In this document: piece after piece, positions 24,464 to 35,038 of the stretch
Layout of the letters: each line of letters begins with the position of its first letter
Position numbering within the stretch: position 1 is the first letter of the stretch
Position numbers and translations under genes: made by a program
The notes under the pieces: generated by a model
What the model saw: only the letters and a program-made list of their open reading frames with translations
What the model was told of the DNA's origin: nothing
Database searches by the model: none
Assembly (NCBI RefSeq): GCF_000006565.2
Contig: NC_031480.1
Span: 4,906,529-4,970,528 of the forward strand
Source of the DNA: Toxoplasma gondii ME49
Taxonomy: Eukaryota; Apicomplexa; Conoidasida; Eucoccidiorida; Sarcocystidae
DNA: 64,000 nt
Direction: 5' to 3'

Positions 24464-27400
24464 TCAGAGTCGCTGAAATGTTTTTCGCTCCTGTTCTACC
24501 CCCGAATCACAGAGAATCTCTCTTCCCACCTCTATCCGCTGGTTTTTCTTTTCACCCGCATTGCTGTGTCTCCTGTGCCGGCGAAGTCTCCTTTCAATGC
24601 GTTCGCTTTGTTCGAGGACTTCTCGATTCAGATCTGCGAAAAGTTCCTTCGCAGCTTCCGCATCTTTTTCTTGTCGCCAACACTCCAAACAGTCCAGCAC
24701 AGCTGCGATCGCAATTCGGACTTCTTCAGCATCCGCGGGCGTCACGCTCGAGTTCAGAAACGTCTCCCGTGCTTTCCTCGACTCCGCGGTTTCTAGGCAG
24801 CTCTCCTTCCGGTCCCCGCCGAGTGTCTCCAAATTCTCTGGCATCCCCCCCCGGGAAGCGCCCAACCTAGCGGCCGCAGGCTCTTCGGATTTTCCCCGCA
24901 AACGCGCCGGCGGCGCCGCAGCGCATGCCCATGCCAGCAGCTCAGCGACGTCTCCAGGAGATGTGAGCGCCTCTGGACGAACAAGCTCTCCGTTGTTTGT
25001 CTTATGGCGAAACGCAGAGACGTGGGTAACCACAACGGCTGTCAGCGAGAGAGTATTAGAGTCCGAGGCATCGAATGAGAAACGGCAAAAAGAAGTTTGG
25101 GGGCCTTCCTGGGAGCTCTTGGCTGCGACGTCTTCCGACTCGGGTTGACACGAAGCCTCCCCTGTCACGACGTGACTCTGGCGCTTCGAGAGTCGTCTCG
25201 AGACGTCTCCTCCTTCGCTCCTGTCGAGATGCCCTTGGAGATGGGCAGATGGCCTCTCGCGAGGATTCAAAGAGGGAAGCGAAGTCCCCCGCAAAGCCAG
25301 TCCTTGGCTCGCAGACCGCCCGTCCGCGCCGCAGGTCTTGTCGCTGCTACGCGAGAAACCTTGCGCGAGCTGGTTCACGCGGGCCGACAAAGAAGGCTCG
25401 TCCGCGAACTCTGCGCAGAGGTCTTCCTTCATCAACGGAAGACTCCGATCCGAGAAAACGTTCCCCAAAACCGTGCCACGAGCAGCCCGGAGATGAGGCG
25501 GCCGTCCGTACACTGCACGTTGTTTTTCACATGCGAGAGGCACTCGGGACGCGAAGCCCCCGTCCGGAGCGGGATGTGCGTACGCCGGAAGCTTCTGCGG
25601 TTCTCTCACCTCCTGCTGCACCGTGCTGAAGTGCAAAGTGGCGCAAACTCCAGAAGAGGCCAGAGTTCCCGTTATGCAAAAGTACTGGGGAAGGCTTCGC
25701 GTGAGCCAAGCGGTTTCGCCCCGCTTCCTCGGGGGACTGGAGGAGCTGCCTGCCAAAGTCAAAGGGTCCTTTGCCTCGCTTCTCACTGGAGAAGATCCAA
25801 GAGCGCGCCAATTCCAGCCCCCGAACCAGCTCGGGCACTCGAGTGGATTTCCAGCTTCCTCGCCATCCCCAACCTCAAAGGAACTTGCAGGAGAACCGAA
25901 AATCGAAGTCATTTCTCCAGCGGAGTCTCCCCAAGTGAGCGAGTTGACGCCCGACAGCCGCGCGAAGACCCGCGAGGCGGCGGACAGCAACGCGGACGAG
26001 AACCCCGGATTGAGGACCTTCTTCGTCAGCGAGAAGACTCCGACAGCCGGAATTTGCCAGCGTTCGAGCTCGACTTCCACGCAAGCGCCAAATGCCCCTG
26101 CTGCCTTTCTTCTCTCTCTTTCCACGTCCCCTCTGTTCTCCACGGCCGCCCTCGCCCTCTCACCTTGCAGCTCTCTCTCTGAACCTTCTACCTTCCCCAG
26201 CGAAACGTTTTCCATCGGGCAATCTGCCTCTGCGAGCGCCTCAAACAAAAGCTGCAGAGCCTCTTCGCCTGTAGCGACAGCGACGTCTTCCCGTTCTTCA
26301 CGCCCCCCCACTGACCTGACTCCCCACCTCCCCCCTTCTTCGCCCTTGGCACCTCTCCCCACTCCTTCGTCTCTCGTTCCTTCTTCGTCTCTGCCCCAGA
26401 TTTGGGAGGCGTAGGACCTTCTTTCTGTTGTATCGGGCCTCAAATGGCGAGCAACTGTCGGTAGAGCTTCTGCGATGGCTGCGGCAGCCGCCTCTTCGTT
26501 GCGCGCAGAGTCCCATAAGCCTGGCGCCAGGGCAGCTGCACCCTCCATCACGAGGGAGCCCAGAAGGTCGACAGCATGCACGCAGACCAGCTGGGCGTGA
26601 GTCAGCAACTCTGCCGCACCTAGAAGCCTCCGCAGCGGCTCTTGGTGGCGGTCTCGCGGGAGCCACTGGAGGGAGACAGTGCGAATCCTCTCAGCTCCGC
26701 TGGACGCCGCGCTCAGACTCCAGCAAATGCTGCTCGCATGCGCGGCCGGCGAAGAAGAGGCGGGGAACGTCGGAGGCGGTGAGGCGAGAACCCCGTTGAA
26801 GTCTGACAAGGTGCATGCCTTCGAGGGCAGCCACCACCGCCGAATTGCGCGAAGCTCGGAGGCCAAAGAGAAAACGCTTCCAGAGTCAGAAGTCTGTTCG
26901 CGGTCGCGAGTGCCTGACAGACTGCTCGCGGAGGGAAACGGCAAGCACAGACACCGCGTAGACAGCACACGGTCGGTGAGCCCCGAAAAGATCACGCCTA
27001 CAGAGGGAATGACGCAAATCAGAGACGGGGGCATCTTGAAAAAGCTTTCAGGACTCCTTGCCGCGGGCGCAGAGCCAGTCCCGAAAATGCTGTGCTGCAT
27101 GCGAGACGGACGGATCGACCCATGAAGGGTGGTCCTTTCGGTGACTCGCGGCATGCAGTCTTCCCTGCAGACCGGGAGGCGAAAGGCTGGGCCTTCAGAG
27201 CCCTTGCACGTATCTGTTGGGTGAGAAGACCATGCTTGCGATAAGGTCGATGAGAGAGACCCTGCCGAGTGACGGCCAGTCTCCTTTGCAAGAGACTCTC
27301 TTTCGGTCTCCGAAACAGACGATGTCACTCGCGCCGTTGCTGTGTAGCTCGGTAGGGACGTCTGCGGGGACAGTGGTGCCGACGTGTCTTCTGAAAGTGT

Positions 27401-29572
27401 CTCCGAACTCTCTCGAATTTGTCCAGAAGACAGAAGGTGAAGCCGCTGCAGCACCTCCACAGGCAGAGGCGGTCCTTCGCTCCAGCCGCCACAGTCGGAA
27501 GAAGACGACGGCATCGGAGCAATAGAGGGGAGAGGGGCGACTTCCACAGCGAGATCAGTAACGGACCAGGACTGCATTTGAGAGAGAGACAAGGTCGGTA
27601 AAGCATCCGTCTTTTTCACCCTGTGTAAAGGAGACGCCTCCTTCCTGTGTGAAGATGAATACCCCTTTTTTAGTGTCTCCCTGCCCCTTGTGGAACAGAT
27701 GGACGAAAAAAGCTGCGTTACGTCTTTTTGCGCTGTCTGGAAACCTCCCAAAAGCTGCAGGAGACGCGTCAGTTGAGAGCCGCGTTTCGCCGAGTGCTGA
27801 AGATGTCGCCTTCTAGTTTCGACGTCACTGAGTGGAGCTCGTTCGTCGAATGCTTCTCGCTCTTCAGCTTCACGCTCCTTTCCCCGGCACTCGCCAAGAA
27901 CTTTCGAACTTCCACCCCTTCGGTCTCCTGGCGTCCACTGGGAACGGCCTCTGAACCAGGCTTCGGAGGCTGTGTCTTTTCGAGCATCGAAGGTAGATAC
28001 ACCTGGACAGACAGAGACTGACTCAAACGTTTCTTTCCGGATCACATGGAGCATCTCCTCCAGGCCTCCCAGCCACGCTTGGAGCTGCCTGAAGATGTGC
28101 GTGGACAGCGCGAGCCGCAGCGCCGGCAGCCAAGCAGCTTCAAGACTCGCGGCTTCCAGCAAGTGCATTTGCTCTTGAATCTCGTAGACGTAAGCTAGAG
28201 TCAGTCCCGGTTCCCTTTTCAGCTTCACGCCCGCCCCCCCCAGTTCACCAGTGCTGGACAGCCCGAGAGCGTCCGCGAAGCCGTCGGAAAATAGAGCGCC
28301 CACACGCACATCCTGTTCGAGCAGCTCGGCTTTGTCAAGCGACGCGTCAAGATCGGCGTTTCGGCGCCTGAGAGAATCGGCATCCAGGTTTGCCGCCTCC
28401 GCAATCAAAGAAGTGACTGGTACGAGTCTGCGGCGCTCGGAAAAGCGCGCCGGCCACCGAGTGAAGACAAACTGGCCACTGACATCGAGCTCCAGGTAGA
28501 CCGCAAACTGGCTGCACTGGAGAGGCCGGTTCCCGTGGCACGGCTCTCGTGAAAACAGCGCACTGGTGTCGTGACCGATGGAGAGCGAATCCAGGGAGGT
28601 GAAACTGTCTCTCGAGTTGGGCAGAACGCCGGCATTGTCTTGGCTCTCGGCAACCGCGAGAAGGTCCAGTGCCCAGACGCGCACCCCATAGTCGGGGTCC
28701 GTTGTAACTCCGCCGAAGGCCCAGAACGGACTGAGCAGCCGCTCTGCATCGCGCAGCGACTCTCGCGTTTCCTGGAGCAGTTGAGAAAGCTGGTCGCGAA
28801 ATGGCGAATGTAGAGAGGAAACGGCCGCCGTTGCCCTCAGCAGAGCACCCAGCGAAGACTGTAGCGAGCTACAGAGGGTCCTCTGCGTCTCCGCGGGAAG
28901 AGAGGACCAGATAACGGTGGAGAATCGCTTCAGAGAAAAAGCTTGTTCCCCAGACGCACCCACTGGACGGGTCGGATTTGACGCACGCGAAGACGCCTGA
29001 GACGAAGCAGTGTCCTCGAAAAAGGCAGACGCCAGCGGCCTCGGAGAGGAACCGGAAGGAGCGGCGGGCCGGTCTGAGAGGAGACGAAGATCGCTGCTTC
29101 TGGAAGGCCACTCAGCAGATGACCCCGTCCACAGATTCAGTTTCGTGTCTCTGCGCGAGCGGGTACCATGGGGAAGGGGAGCAGTAATAGAAGCTAGGAA
29201 TGTGTTTCGAACGCAGAGAAGCTGCCGAATTTTCTCACGGAGAGAAACATCATTGACGCAGTGAGACAGGAAACGGGACGGTACACGAGTTCCGAAAAAC
29301 GCGCCTCTCTTGCCGCCTGCCACATCGCACTGTTCAAAATAACGTCCCGAAGCGTTAGGGGGAATCAAAGTGCAGCAATGCGGATTCCGGTGAAGAAGAA
29401 GAATAGAGCCTCCAGGGTAGGTGGCGGCAACCCGGCCATCAGGAGCGACGACACATGCGACAAAACACGATGTCGACCCGAGAGAGGAGGTCGATGTTTT
29501 GAAATTGCTGTCTTGAGAAAAGAGGGAAGCAGGGAGATTGGAGGCAGGGGGCAGTCGAGAGTTTGTAGCCAT
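24464..29572 (-). CDS. Uncharacterised 1,702-aa protein
   Basis: Intronless 5.1-kb frame. The ATG at 29,572 has strong context (A at -3, G at +4). No firm domain. The N-terminus has an ordered block (residues about 36-130): SCFVACVVAPDGRVAATYP, GGSILLLHRN, then a helix-like part with LREKIRQLLCVRNTF. This order (beta strands with DG and GGS turns, then an Arg/Asn-ending helix) resembles the N-terminal domain of the C5orf34 family, but weakly. Other ordered islands include LEAAWLPALRLALSTHIF (residues about 475-505) and PSLICVIPSVGVIFSGL (around 860). Between them are Ser/Glu/Arg-rich low-complexity stretches, including a Gly/Glu/Arg run near residue 1,060. No signal peptide or transmembrane segment is obvious. 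Long open frames on the opposite strand (for example 25,097..26,182) are shadows. Function unknown. Confidence 0.85.
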   Translation of the reverse strand: MATNSRLPPASNLPASLFSQDSNFKTSTSSLGSTSCFVACVVAPDGRVAATYPGGSILLLHRNPHCCTLIPPNASGRYFEQCDVAGGKRGAFFGTRVPSRFLSHCVNDVSLREKIRQLLCVRNTFLASITAPLPHGTRSRRDTKLNLWTGSSAEWPSRSSDLRLLSDRPAAPSGSSPRPLASAFFEDTASSQASSRASNPTRPVGASGEQAFSLKRFSTVIWSSLPAETQRTLCSSLQSSLGALLRATAAVSSLHSPFRDQLSQLLQETRESLRDAERLLSPFWAFGGVTTDPDYGVRVWALDLLAVAESQDNAGVLPNSRDSFTSLDSLSIGHDTSALFSREPCHGNRPLQCSQFAVYLELDVSGQFVFTRWPARFSERRRLVPVTSLIAEAANLDADSLRRRNADLDASLDKAELLEQDVRVGALFSDGFADALGLSSTGELGGAGVKLKREPGLTLAYVYEIQEQMHLLEAASLEAAWLPALRLALSTHIFRQLQAWLGGLEEMLHVIRKETFESVSVCPGVSTFDARKDTASEAWFRGRSQWTPGDRRGGSSKVLGECRGKEREAEEREAFDERAPLSDVETRRRHLQHSAKRGSQLTRLLQLLGGFQTAQKDVTQLFSSICSTRGRETLKKGYSSSHRKEASPLHRVKKTDALPTLSLSQMQSWSVTDLAVEVAPLPSIAPMPSSSSDCGGWSEGPPLPVEVLQRLHLLSSGQIRESSETLSEDTSAPLSPQTSLPSYTATARVTSSVSETERESLAKETGRHSAGSLSSTLSQAWSSHPTDTCKGSEGPAFRLPVCREDCMPRVTERTTLHGSIRPSRMQHSIFGTGSAPAARSPESFFKMPPSLICVIPSVGVIFSGLTDRVLSTRCLCLPFPSASSLSGTRDREQTSDSGSVFSLASELRAIRRWWLPSKACTLSDFNGVLASPPPTFPASSSPAAHASSICWSLSAASSGAERIRTVSLQWLPRDRHQEPLRRLLGAAELLTHAQLVCVHAVDLLGSLVMEGAAALAPGLWDSARNEEAAAAAIAEALPTVARHLRPDTTERRSYASQIWGRDEEGTRDEGVGRGAKGEEGGRWGVRSVGGREEREDVAVATGEEALQLLFEALAEADCPMENVSLGKVEGSERELQGERARAAVENRGDVERERRKAAGAFGACVEVELERWQIPAVGVFSLTKKVLNPGFSSALLSAASRVFARLSGVNSLTWGDSAGEMTSIFGSPASSFEVGDGEEAGNPLECPSWFGGWNWRALGSSPVRSEAKDPLTLAGSSSSPPRKRGETAWLTRSLPQYFCITGTLASSGVCATLHFSTVQQEVREPQKLPAYAHPAPDGGFASRVPLACEKQRAVYGRPPHLRAARGTVLGNVFSDRSLPLMKEDLCAEFADEPSLSARVNQLAQGFSRSSDKTCGADGRSASQGLALRGTSLPSLNPRERPSAHLQGHLDRSEGGDVSRRLSKRQSHVVTGEASCQPESEDVAAKSSQEGPQTSFCRFSFDASDSNTLSLTAVVVTHVSAFRHKTNNGELVRPEALTSPGDVAELLAWACAAAPPARLRGKSEEPAAARLGASRGGMPENLETLGGDRKESCLETAESRKARETFLNSSVTPADAEEVRIAIAAVLDCLECWRQEKDAEAAKELFADLNREVLEQSERIERRLRRHRRHSNAGEKKNQRIEVGREILCDSGVEQERKTFQRL

Positions 29573-30962
29573 GCTGAGGAAAGACGTTGAACCTGCACCT
29601 CAGGTGAAGAGCTTGGTCGTTGGGCTTACCACCTTTGCCCGCTGTTCCACATTTCTCACTTCGAAGTACCGCTATCTACGGCGGCAACTCCGGATGGGTG
29701 TGGCAGCCGGCTTTGTAGGCGTTCGAAAGAATGACGGAGTCGCTCGAGATGCACTTGATTTCCGCCTACGTGGTTGTACCACGGTCGCTGGGAAAGCTGC
29801 CGAAGAGCCAAGGAAGACAGCTCCGTGGCAGGCGACTTCCAGCGAGGCCTGCACTGACAAGGCGTGGACACAAGATGTACGGAGTTAAAGGACGCGTCAT
29901 CGTTCCACTGAAGGTCGATCGGTAGTTTCGTGGCAAGAACCGCGAGTTAACCCCGGGTTCTGCCCTTTTTCACAGGGAAAACAAGGTTTGATAAGGATAT
30001 TCGGAAGCGTCAATGTCCTGGCGGTCCGCAGAGAGAACCGCTTGCCGCTTACGCTCGGGAACTGCCCTGGCTGGTACGTCCATCGGAGCTGGACATCTGC
30101 GCGACGGTGTGCAGACGTTTGGAAAAGCCGAGAGTCACATATTTCCATTAGCGCGTGCAGTGTTCGGCACTTCCTTCGAAGACAATCCTCCAATTGTACC
30201 CCTACGAAAGTTAGAGGAGCTACTTGTTTTGGAGTCAAACTATCAGAGGTCCGTTCTCCTGATCGTAGAGTCTTGAAGAGCGAAAACGCTGACGCGGCAA
30301 GACAGAAAATTGTGGGGTAACGCCAGAGAAGACAGGACGTGCATGCGAGCAGAGGTGCTGCGCCGCACACCCAGAGAGATGCGGCTAATTTTCGGGCAGG
30401 GACGGGCGAGGCAAACACACAACTGTAGACCGCAGTGGTGCCTGATCTGTACAGGGTGGTGTGTTCTTCCGCTTTGTAGGTAGAAACCCACAGAATGGGC
30501 GTTCGTGAGCAACCCCTCCCCCCGGCTTACATAAGCGCGCGGCGTCGTCACCGCACTAGAGACCGGGTACTGGAGACATTTTGCCCGAAAATCGTCCACA
30601 CCACCGTAGGAAGTTCCCCATGTTGGTCCCGTCGTTCCTCCGCAAGGGGTTGAGGGCGGCGTCATTACCGTGTTTCCCTACTCTTGCTTCCTCGCGTTTC
30701 TAAAGGCGTCCACTGCGACGGTTCGTCTGTCGCTGCGTCACTGCGTCTTCTTCCTGTTTTTTCGCCTTCGATCAAAAACTCCGGAAGTGTCTATACGCAA
30801 GTCGTTCGAAGAGAGAAGGGCCGCCTTCCTGTGTGTTGTCGCCTGTCTCTTCGTCCCTGTGTACAGCAAGGCAGGCGTTCTGTCCGTGTTAAAGCAGCGA
30901 TCTTTCCGTAGGAAAGCGGGTTCCCCTTTGCTGTGCATTTTCATTTTCGCGAACCAGGAACA
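29573..30962. promoter_or_regulatory. Divergent promoter region (1.4 kb)
   Basis: Separates the starts of the 1,702-aa gene (minus) and the ADP/ATP carrier (plus), so it must carry both promoters and 5' UTRs. No TATA box or known AP2 site was assigned with confidence. The sequence just upstream of the carrier ATG is pyrimidine-rich around 30,660-30,780, as is common near coccidian transcription starts. No gene seen. Confidence 0.5.
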
Positions 30963-31919
30963 ATGGCGGCGCCGACGGTCTCTGCGGGGGGGAAGGAGAA
31001 GAAGGGAAATGCGGATAGTCAGCTCATGAATACCGCGAAGGATTTCCTCGCAGGAGGAATTTCCGCGGGTGTATCAAAGACAATTGTGGCTCCAATCGAG
31101 CGTGTGAAGATGCTGATTCAGACGCAGGACTCCATCCCCGAAATCAAGGAGGGGAAGATTCCACGATACACTGGTATCGTCGACTGCTTCCGTCGTGTGT
31201 CTGCTGAGCAGGGCGTTGCGTCTCTGTGGCGTGGGAACATGGCAAATGTAATCAGATATTTCCCTACTCAGGCGTTCAACTTTGCCTTCAAGGACACTTT
31301 CAAGCGCATGTTCCCCAGATATGACCAGAAAAAAGAATTCTGGAAGTTTTTTTGCACGAACGTCGCCTCTGGCGGTCTGGCCGGTGCTTCCTCGTTGGTT
31401 ATTGTATATCCTCTTGACTTTGCTCGAACTCGTCTGGCCTCTGACGTCGGCAAGGGCAACGAACGTGAATTTACAGGACTGGTCGACTGCCTCGGCAAAA
31501 TCTTCCGTCGCACCGGGTTCTTCTCCCTCTACCAAGGCTTCGGAGTCTCTGTTCAGGGCATCATCGTGTACCGCGGTGCCTACTTCGGTCTGTTCGATAC
31601 CGCGAAGGCGATGCTCTTCGGTCCCAACAACGATGCAAACCTCTTCTACAAGTGGGCAGTTGCTCAGACCGTCACTGCTGCCGCCGGTGTTGCGTCCTAC
31701 CCCTTCGACACTGTTCGAAGAAGAATGATGATGATGGCTGGCCGCAAGAAGGGTGAGCAGGAAATCCAGTACACGGGCACTGCAGACTGCTGGAAGAAGG
31801 TCTATCAGCAGGAAGGATTCAAGGGCTTCTTCAAGGGCGCGTGGGCGAACGTGTTGCGTGGCGCTGGCGGTGCCCTCGTGTTGGTCTTCTATGACGAACT
31901 GAAGAAGATGCTCATGTAA
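30963..31919 (+). CDS. Mitochondrial ADP/ATP carrier (318 aa)
   Basis: Exchanges cytosolic ADP for matrix ATP across the inner mitochondrial membrane. It is a mitochondrial carrier family protein with three tandem repeats, each with the Px(D/E)xx(K/R) signature: [20 protein letters not shown] and [10 protein letters not shown]. The nucleotide-carrier signature RRRMMM is intact at residues 252-257. The start is the ATG at 30,963 in good context (acaATGG) followed by [16 protein letters not shown]. An in-frame ATG ten codons upstream (30,933) is less likely. The length fits the family (about 300-320). Unusually for this window it is intronless. It is divergently arranged with the 1,702-aa gene and convergent with TIM16. 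Confidence 0.97.
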   Translation: MAAPTVSAGGKEKKGNADSQLMNTAKDFLAGGISAGVSKTIVAPIERVKMLIQTQDSIPEIKEGKIPRYTGIVDCFRRVSAEQGVASLWRGNMANVIRYFPTQAFNFAFKDTFKRMFPRYDQKKEFWKFFCTNVASGGLAGASSLVIVYPLDFARTRLASDVGKGNEREFTGLVDCLGKIFRRTGFFSLYQGFGVSVQGIIVYRGAYFGLFDTAKAMLFGPNNDANLFYKWAVAQTVTAAAGVASYPFDTVRRRMMMMAGRKKGEQEIQYTGTADCWKKVYQQEGFKGFFKGAWANVLRGAGGALVLVFYDELKKMLM

Positions 31920-33944
31920 AACCCGTTGTTTGTTATCGGTTTATGGAGGACTGTTCGTGTGTAGCAACGAGCCGGAACACAGGTACAAGAACCTAGACCG
32001 GAAGCTATTACCGAGTTGTTTCCAGACGAGCTGAACTATTCGTTTCAAACCACCAGACCCCCTTAACCCTCCTGTTTCTTAAGGCCTAAATTTTTCGTGA
32101 AAGCGACGCACCACATATCAGATCGCTTCCGCAGTTGATTTTTGACACCGGGCGGTTGACATTTCCATGAAGCCCCACACAGCACACGCCTCGCTGTTGC
32201 ACGTCGGGACTAAAGAAACCCGCTGCTGGATAGGGACCAGAGGTTGAAAAAATATGGTCGCAAAGTCCGCAGCGTCCTTGCATTCAGCGCTGCGTTCTTT
32301 GATGTATCTTAGTCACGAGAACAGATTCTTCAGCGTGAGAGACACCAGAGGTCCGGCAAACCTAGGCAAACGCATGTGAAACAAAGGCGATGGGGACATC
32401 GAGCGAAGATCTGTCCTGTTCGTGGAGCGCTCCCACGTACGATGACCACGTAAATCTCGTCGACCGGGCACACGGTTCAAGGGAAGGGACCACCGGTTTC
32501 CCTCATCAAAATTCGAGGCCGAAATCAAGCGATACTTTGGAGCATGCTTAGATACGCGGATCACGCGCAAGTGTTTGCTTGCGTATCTGTCGGAAGCAGG
32601 GAACTAGAAAGCTCGCATTACACTGGCACTTATATGTCAGGCAACTTTCACTTCTGTATTGTCTCGTGCCCATGCGAATGCCGCTGTTATTAGGCTTGTA
32701 ACCTTGGACACGTAGAGTAGGTTTGTTCTAGATTCTTTAGGTATTTGTGTCATTGCAAGTCCTGTTGCACGCACGACAGTGCCTCTTGCGCACACAGCAA
32801 CAGTGCATCCATGTTACTCCGCCTGTCTGAGTAGCGGAAGATTCGAGACAGCACTGAAGTCCTCAGAACCTCTCGGGAAGCGTGTGATCCAAATGTACGA
32901 AATAATCTCCCACCATAACTAAACTTAGTTTCTTATCTAGGACAGTAACAGAGAAGAAGATGACGACCACAAGCCTACAGAATCATCACCACTACGCATA
33001 CGGATACATTCCTATTCTCATAAAGATAGGACGAAACCAGACGCTAGGATCTTCAGCTACAGTCGTAAGTTTCCGGGTCTCGACGGAACCAAATGCACGT
33101 TGATCAACACATGACTGCGCGTAAACTCCAAGACTCCTGCGCCCAACGGATGACTTACACTTCGTGATCGTCTTTCAAAGGTGCATCCACTGATGCGCCA
33201 AGCGCATCGAGTTCCTCGTGATATCGAAGACACACATGTTTCGATTGCCGGTGTAACAACAACTACAAGTATCATGCGCTTTCTGCGTCTTTCGCATGTC
33301 GCCTAAGAACGCCATAGTGCTACAGTATCCTGTAATATTACTCAGCTCTCTCATTTTCTTGGGTATAACCCCGTAGTACTTCAGAGGCCGTCAATCCTTC
33401 AATTCATGAGTGAAAAGACACTTTGTGTGTATGTTTCTTCCACCTTGCTCACTAAGCAAGTCGCATGAAACCTCTGCTGTCACCCACACTAGTAAAGTCC
33501 CAGGTGTGCTGCCACCACGTGTGACATGCCAAATGACTCAGGCTTTCTCACTGGCAAATTATGGTCGTTCCTCAGTGCACGACACAAGAACAACAAATCA
33601 ACCGCTGAAACGTCCGCGCTCAAGCTCGGTGAGCGCTTGGGGAAAGGTTTTTGAGCAAGCGCCACGAACCCAGTCACTCGGAAGTCATTCCTCAAAGAGT
33701 GCAAGCAGGTAACAAGTCGAGGTGGCAGTAACGGAACGAACAATGTTGACAGCCTACGAGTAAAACAATCTGAAGGCAGTTTAAACCCTTAAAATATAGA
33801 TGAGTACTCAGTAAGCGCAGGTCGCCAACGCTGCGGCGGTGGAAAAGAAGAGAAACGCAAGAAATACGGCGGGTTCTCCTGCGCCATTTCCCACAGTTTT
33901 TGTCTGACAACGTAACAACCGGGAGAGCACATCTGTTTCGTGTA
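31920..33944. other. Convergent intergenic region, 2.0 kb
   Basis: Lies between the stops of the ADP/ATP carrier and TIM16. Probably two 3' UTRs plus spacer. Frames of up to 100 codons are present but show no motif or splice logic. AT content is higher around 32,590-33,060. No RNA gene recognised. Confidence 0.45.
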
Positions 33945-35038
33945 TCACTTCTGTGGATCTTTGTTCTTGTCTTTGGTGGTCGCTCGTTGATCTTCTTCCA
34001 GTTTCTCCAGCAATATGACTTTTGCGATATTGACTTTCTTCTGCAAATATGGCGAACCCGCAAACGTCCCCGACGGCGCGTTGATCTCGTACAGCCGCTT
34101 ATGCCGAGCTTCGATGTCCTGGCGACAAAGCGGAGCCGAGGATGAACCAGAAGAATCTAAACCGAGGATCCGACGGGCTTCGTCCGCCGACATTCTGGAA
34201 CGAAGAGTAAGGGACTGACGCCCAGCTGCACCAGTCGCATTGAAAGCGCCACGTTTCGCCGCGTCTCTGTAGGCCTGCATTCCCGCAAACAATTGAGCCA
34301 TACAGCAACTCTGCACGTTTAAATTCCGCGCTTGCGGTTGCTTTTTATCCTCATATGCTAATGGCATGTGCTAAATGTCTGTCATACTTAATTGATCCTC
34401 TTACAAGCGCCTTTTCGTCACGCAACATTAAACTTTGCTCGAAAGCGTTAGTCACAGGCCCCACATCTCCGTGTGAGTTGGTCCTCGCACAGAGAAACCA
34501 TCTCAGAAAACAGGGTCCTTCACCCCGACCACGAAGAGTCGCAGTTCGACAGATACGACAGAACCGGTCCTAATGATCGCTAGGCTGGTTTGCGTCTGAG
34601 ATGCAGTACCCCCTCCCTTGTATGTCCAGTCCCCTGTTTCATCGAGACTGACAACGCCATGATGGCCAAACATGAACCATGAAATATCGTACAGCTCAGC
34701 CATATAATACACGGAGTGTCTATACGCGTTCTGACTGGCAAACACAATTTGCACTGTTTTTGAAACTGGATGACGGATGGGGGCACAGGAATTCAAAAAA
34801 GCGGGAAGAAGCACTCGGGAGACCACCAGGAAACGCAGAGTGCTGGTGTCAACCAAGCGAGTGGTCCGCTGGTTGCTATTCAGGTTCGCATGTATAAACA
34901 CTCCCAGGAAGAAGTGACGTAGGATGCACGTCACGAGAAATATGGAGTCGGCCTCACCTGTACAACAGCTCTGCCGACGGCGGAGCCAGCCACCACGACG
35001 AACTGAGCAAGAATTCTTCCAAGAGGGCCAATCGCCAT
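33945..35038 (-). CDS. TIM16: TIM16/PAM16, presequence translocase motor subunit (136 aa)
   Basis: Regulatory J-like subunit of the mitochondrial import motor; family members pair with TIM14/PAM18 to control Hsp70 at the TIM23 channel. Exons 35038..34958 and 34274..33945, phase 0, with a 683-bp intron. Exon 1 gives the family's hydrophobic N-terminus (MAIGPLGRILAQFVVVAGSA), continued by AVVQ and, across the junction, AYRDAAKRG. The J-like part runs from RMSADEARRILGL to SPYLQKKVNIAKVILLEKL. As in all TIM16 proteins there is no HPD motif; the usual DKE-like residues at that site read NAPSGTF here. A Ser-rich insert (DSSGSSSAPLCRQD) after the first helix is longer than in yeast or human proteins. 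The C-terminus is Lys-rich. Size fits the family. Confidence 0.92.

Noticed and set aside
25097..26182. 361-codon open frame on the plus strand
   Set aside because: Lies wholly antisense to the 1,702-aa gene, in GC-rich DNA where reverse frames stay open. Composition is Arg/Ser/Pro-skewed with no motif.
34503..34934. Minus-strand frame with AELYDISWFMFGHHGVVSLD
   Set aside because: Sits inside the TIM16 intron. The TIM16 exons join in phase without it and the family sequence has no room for it.
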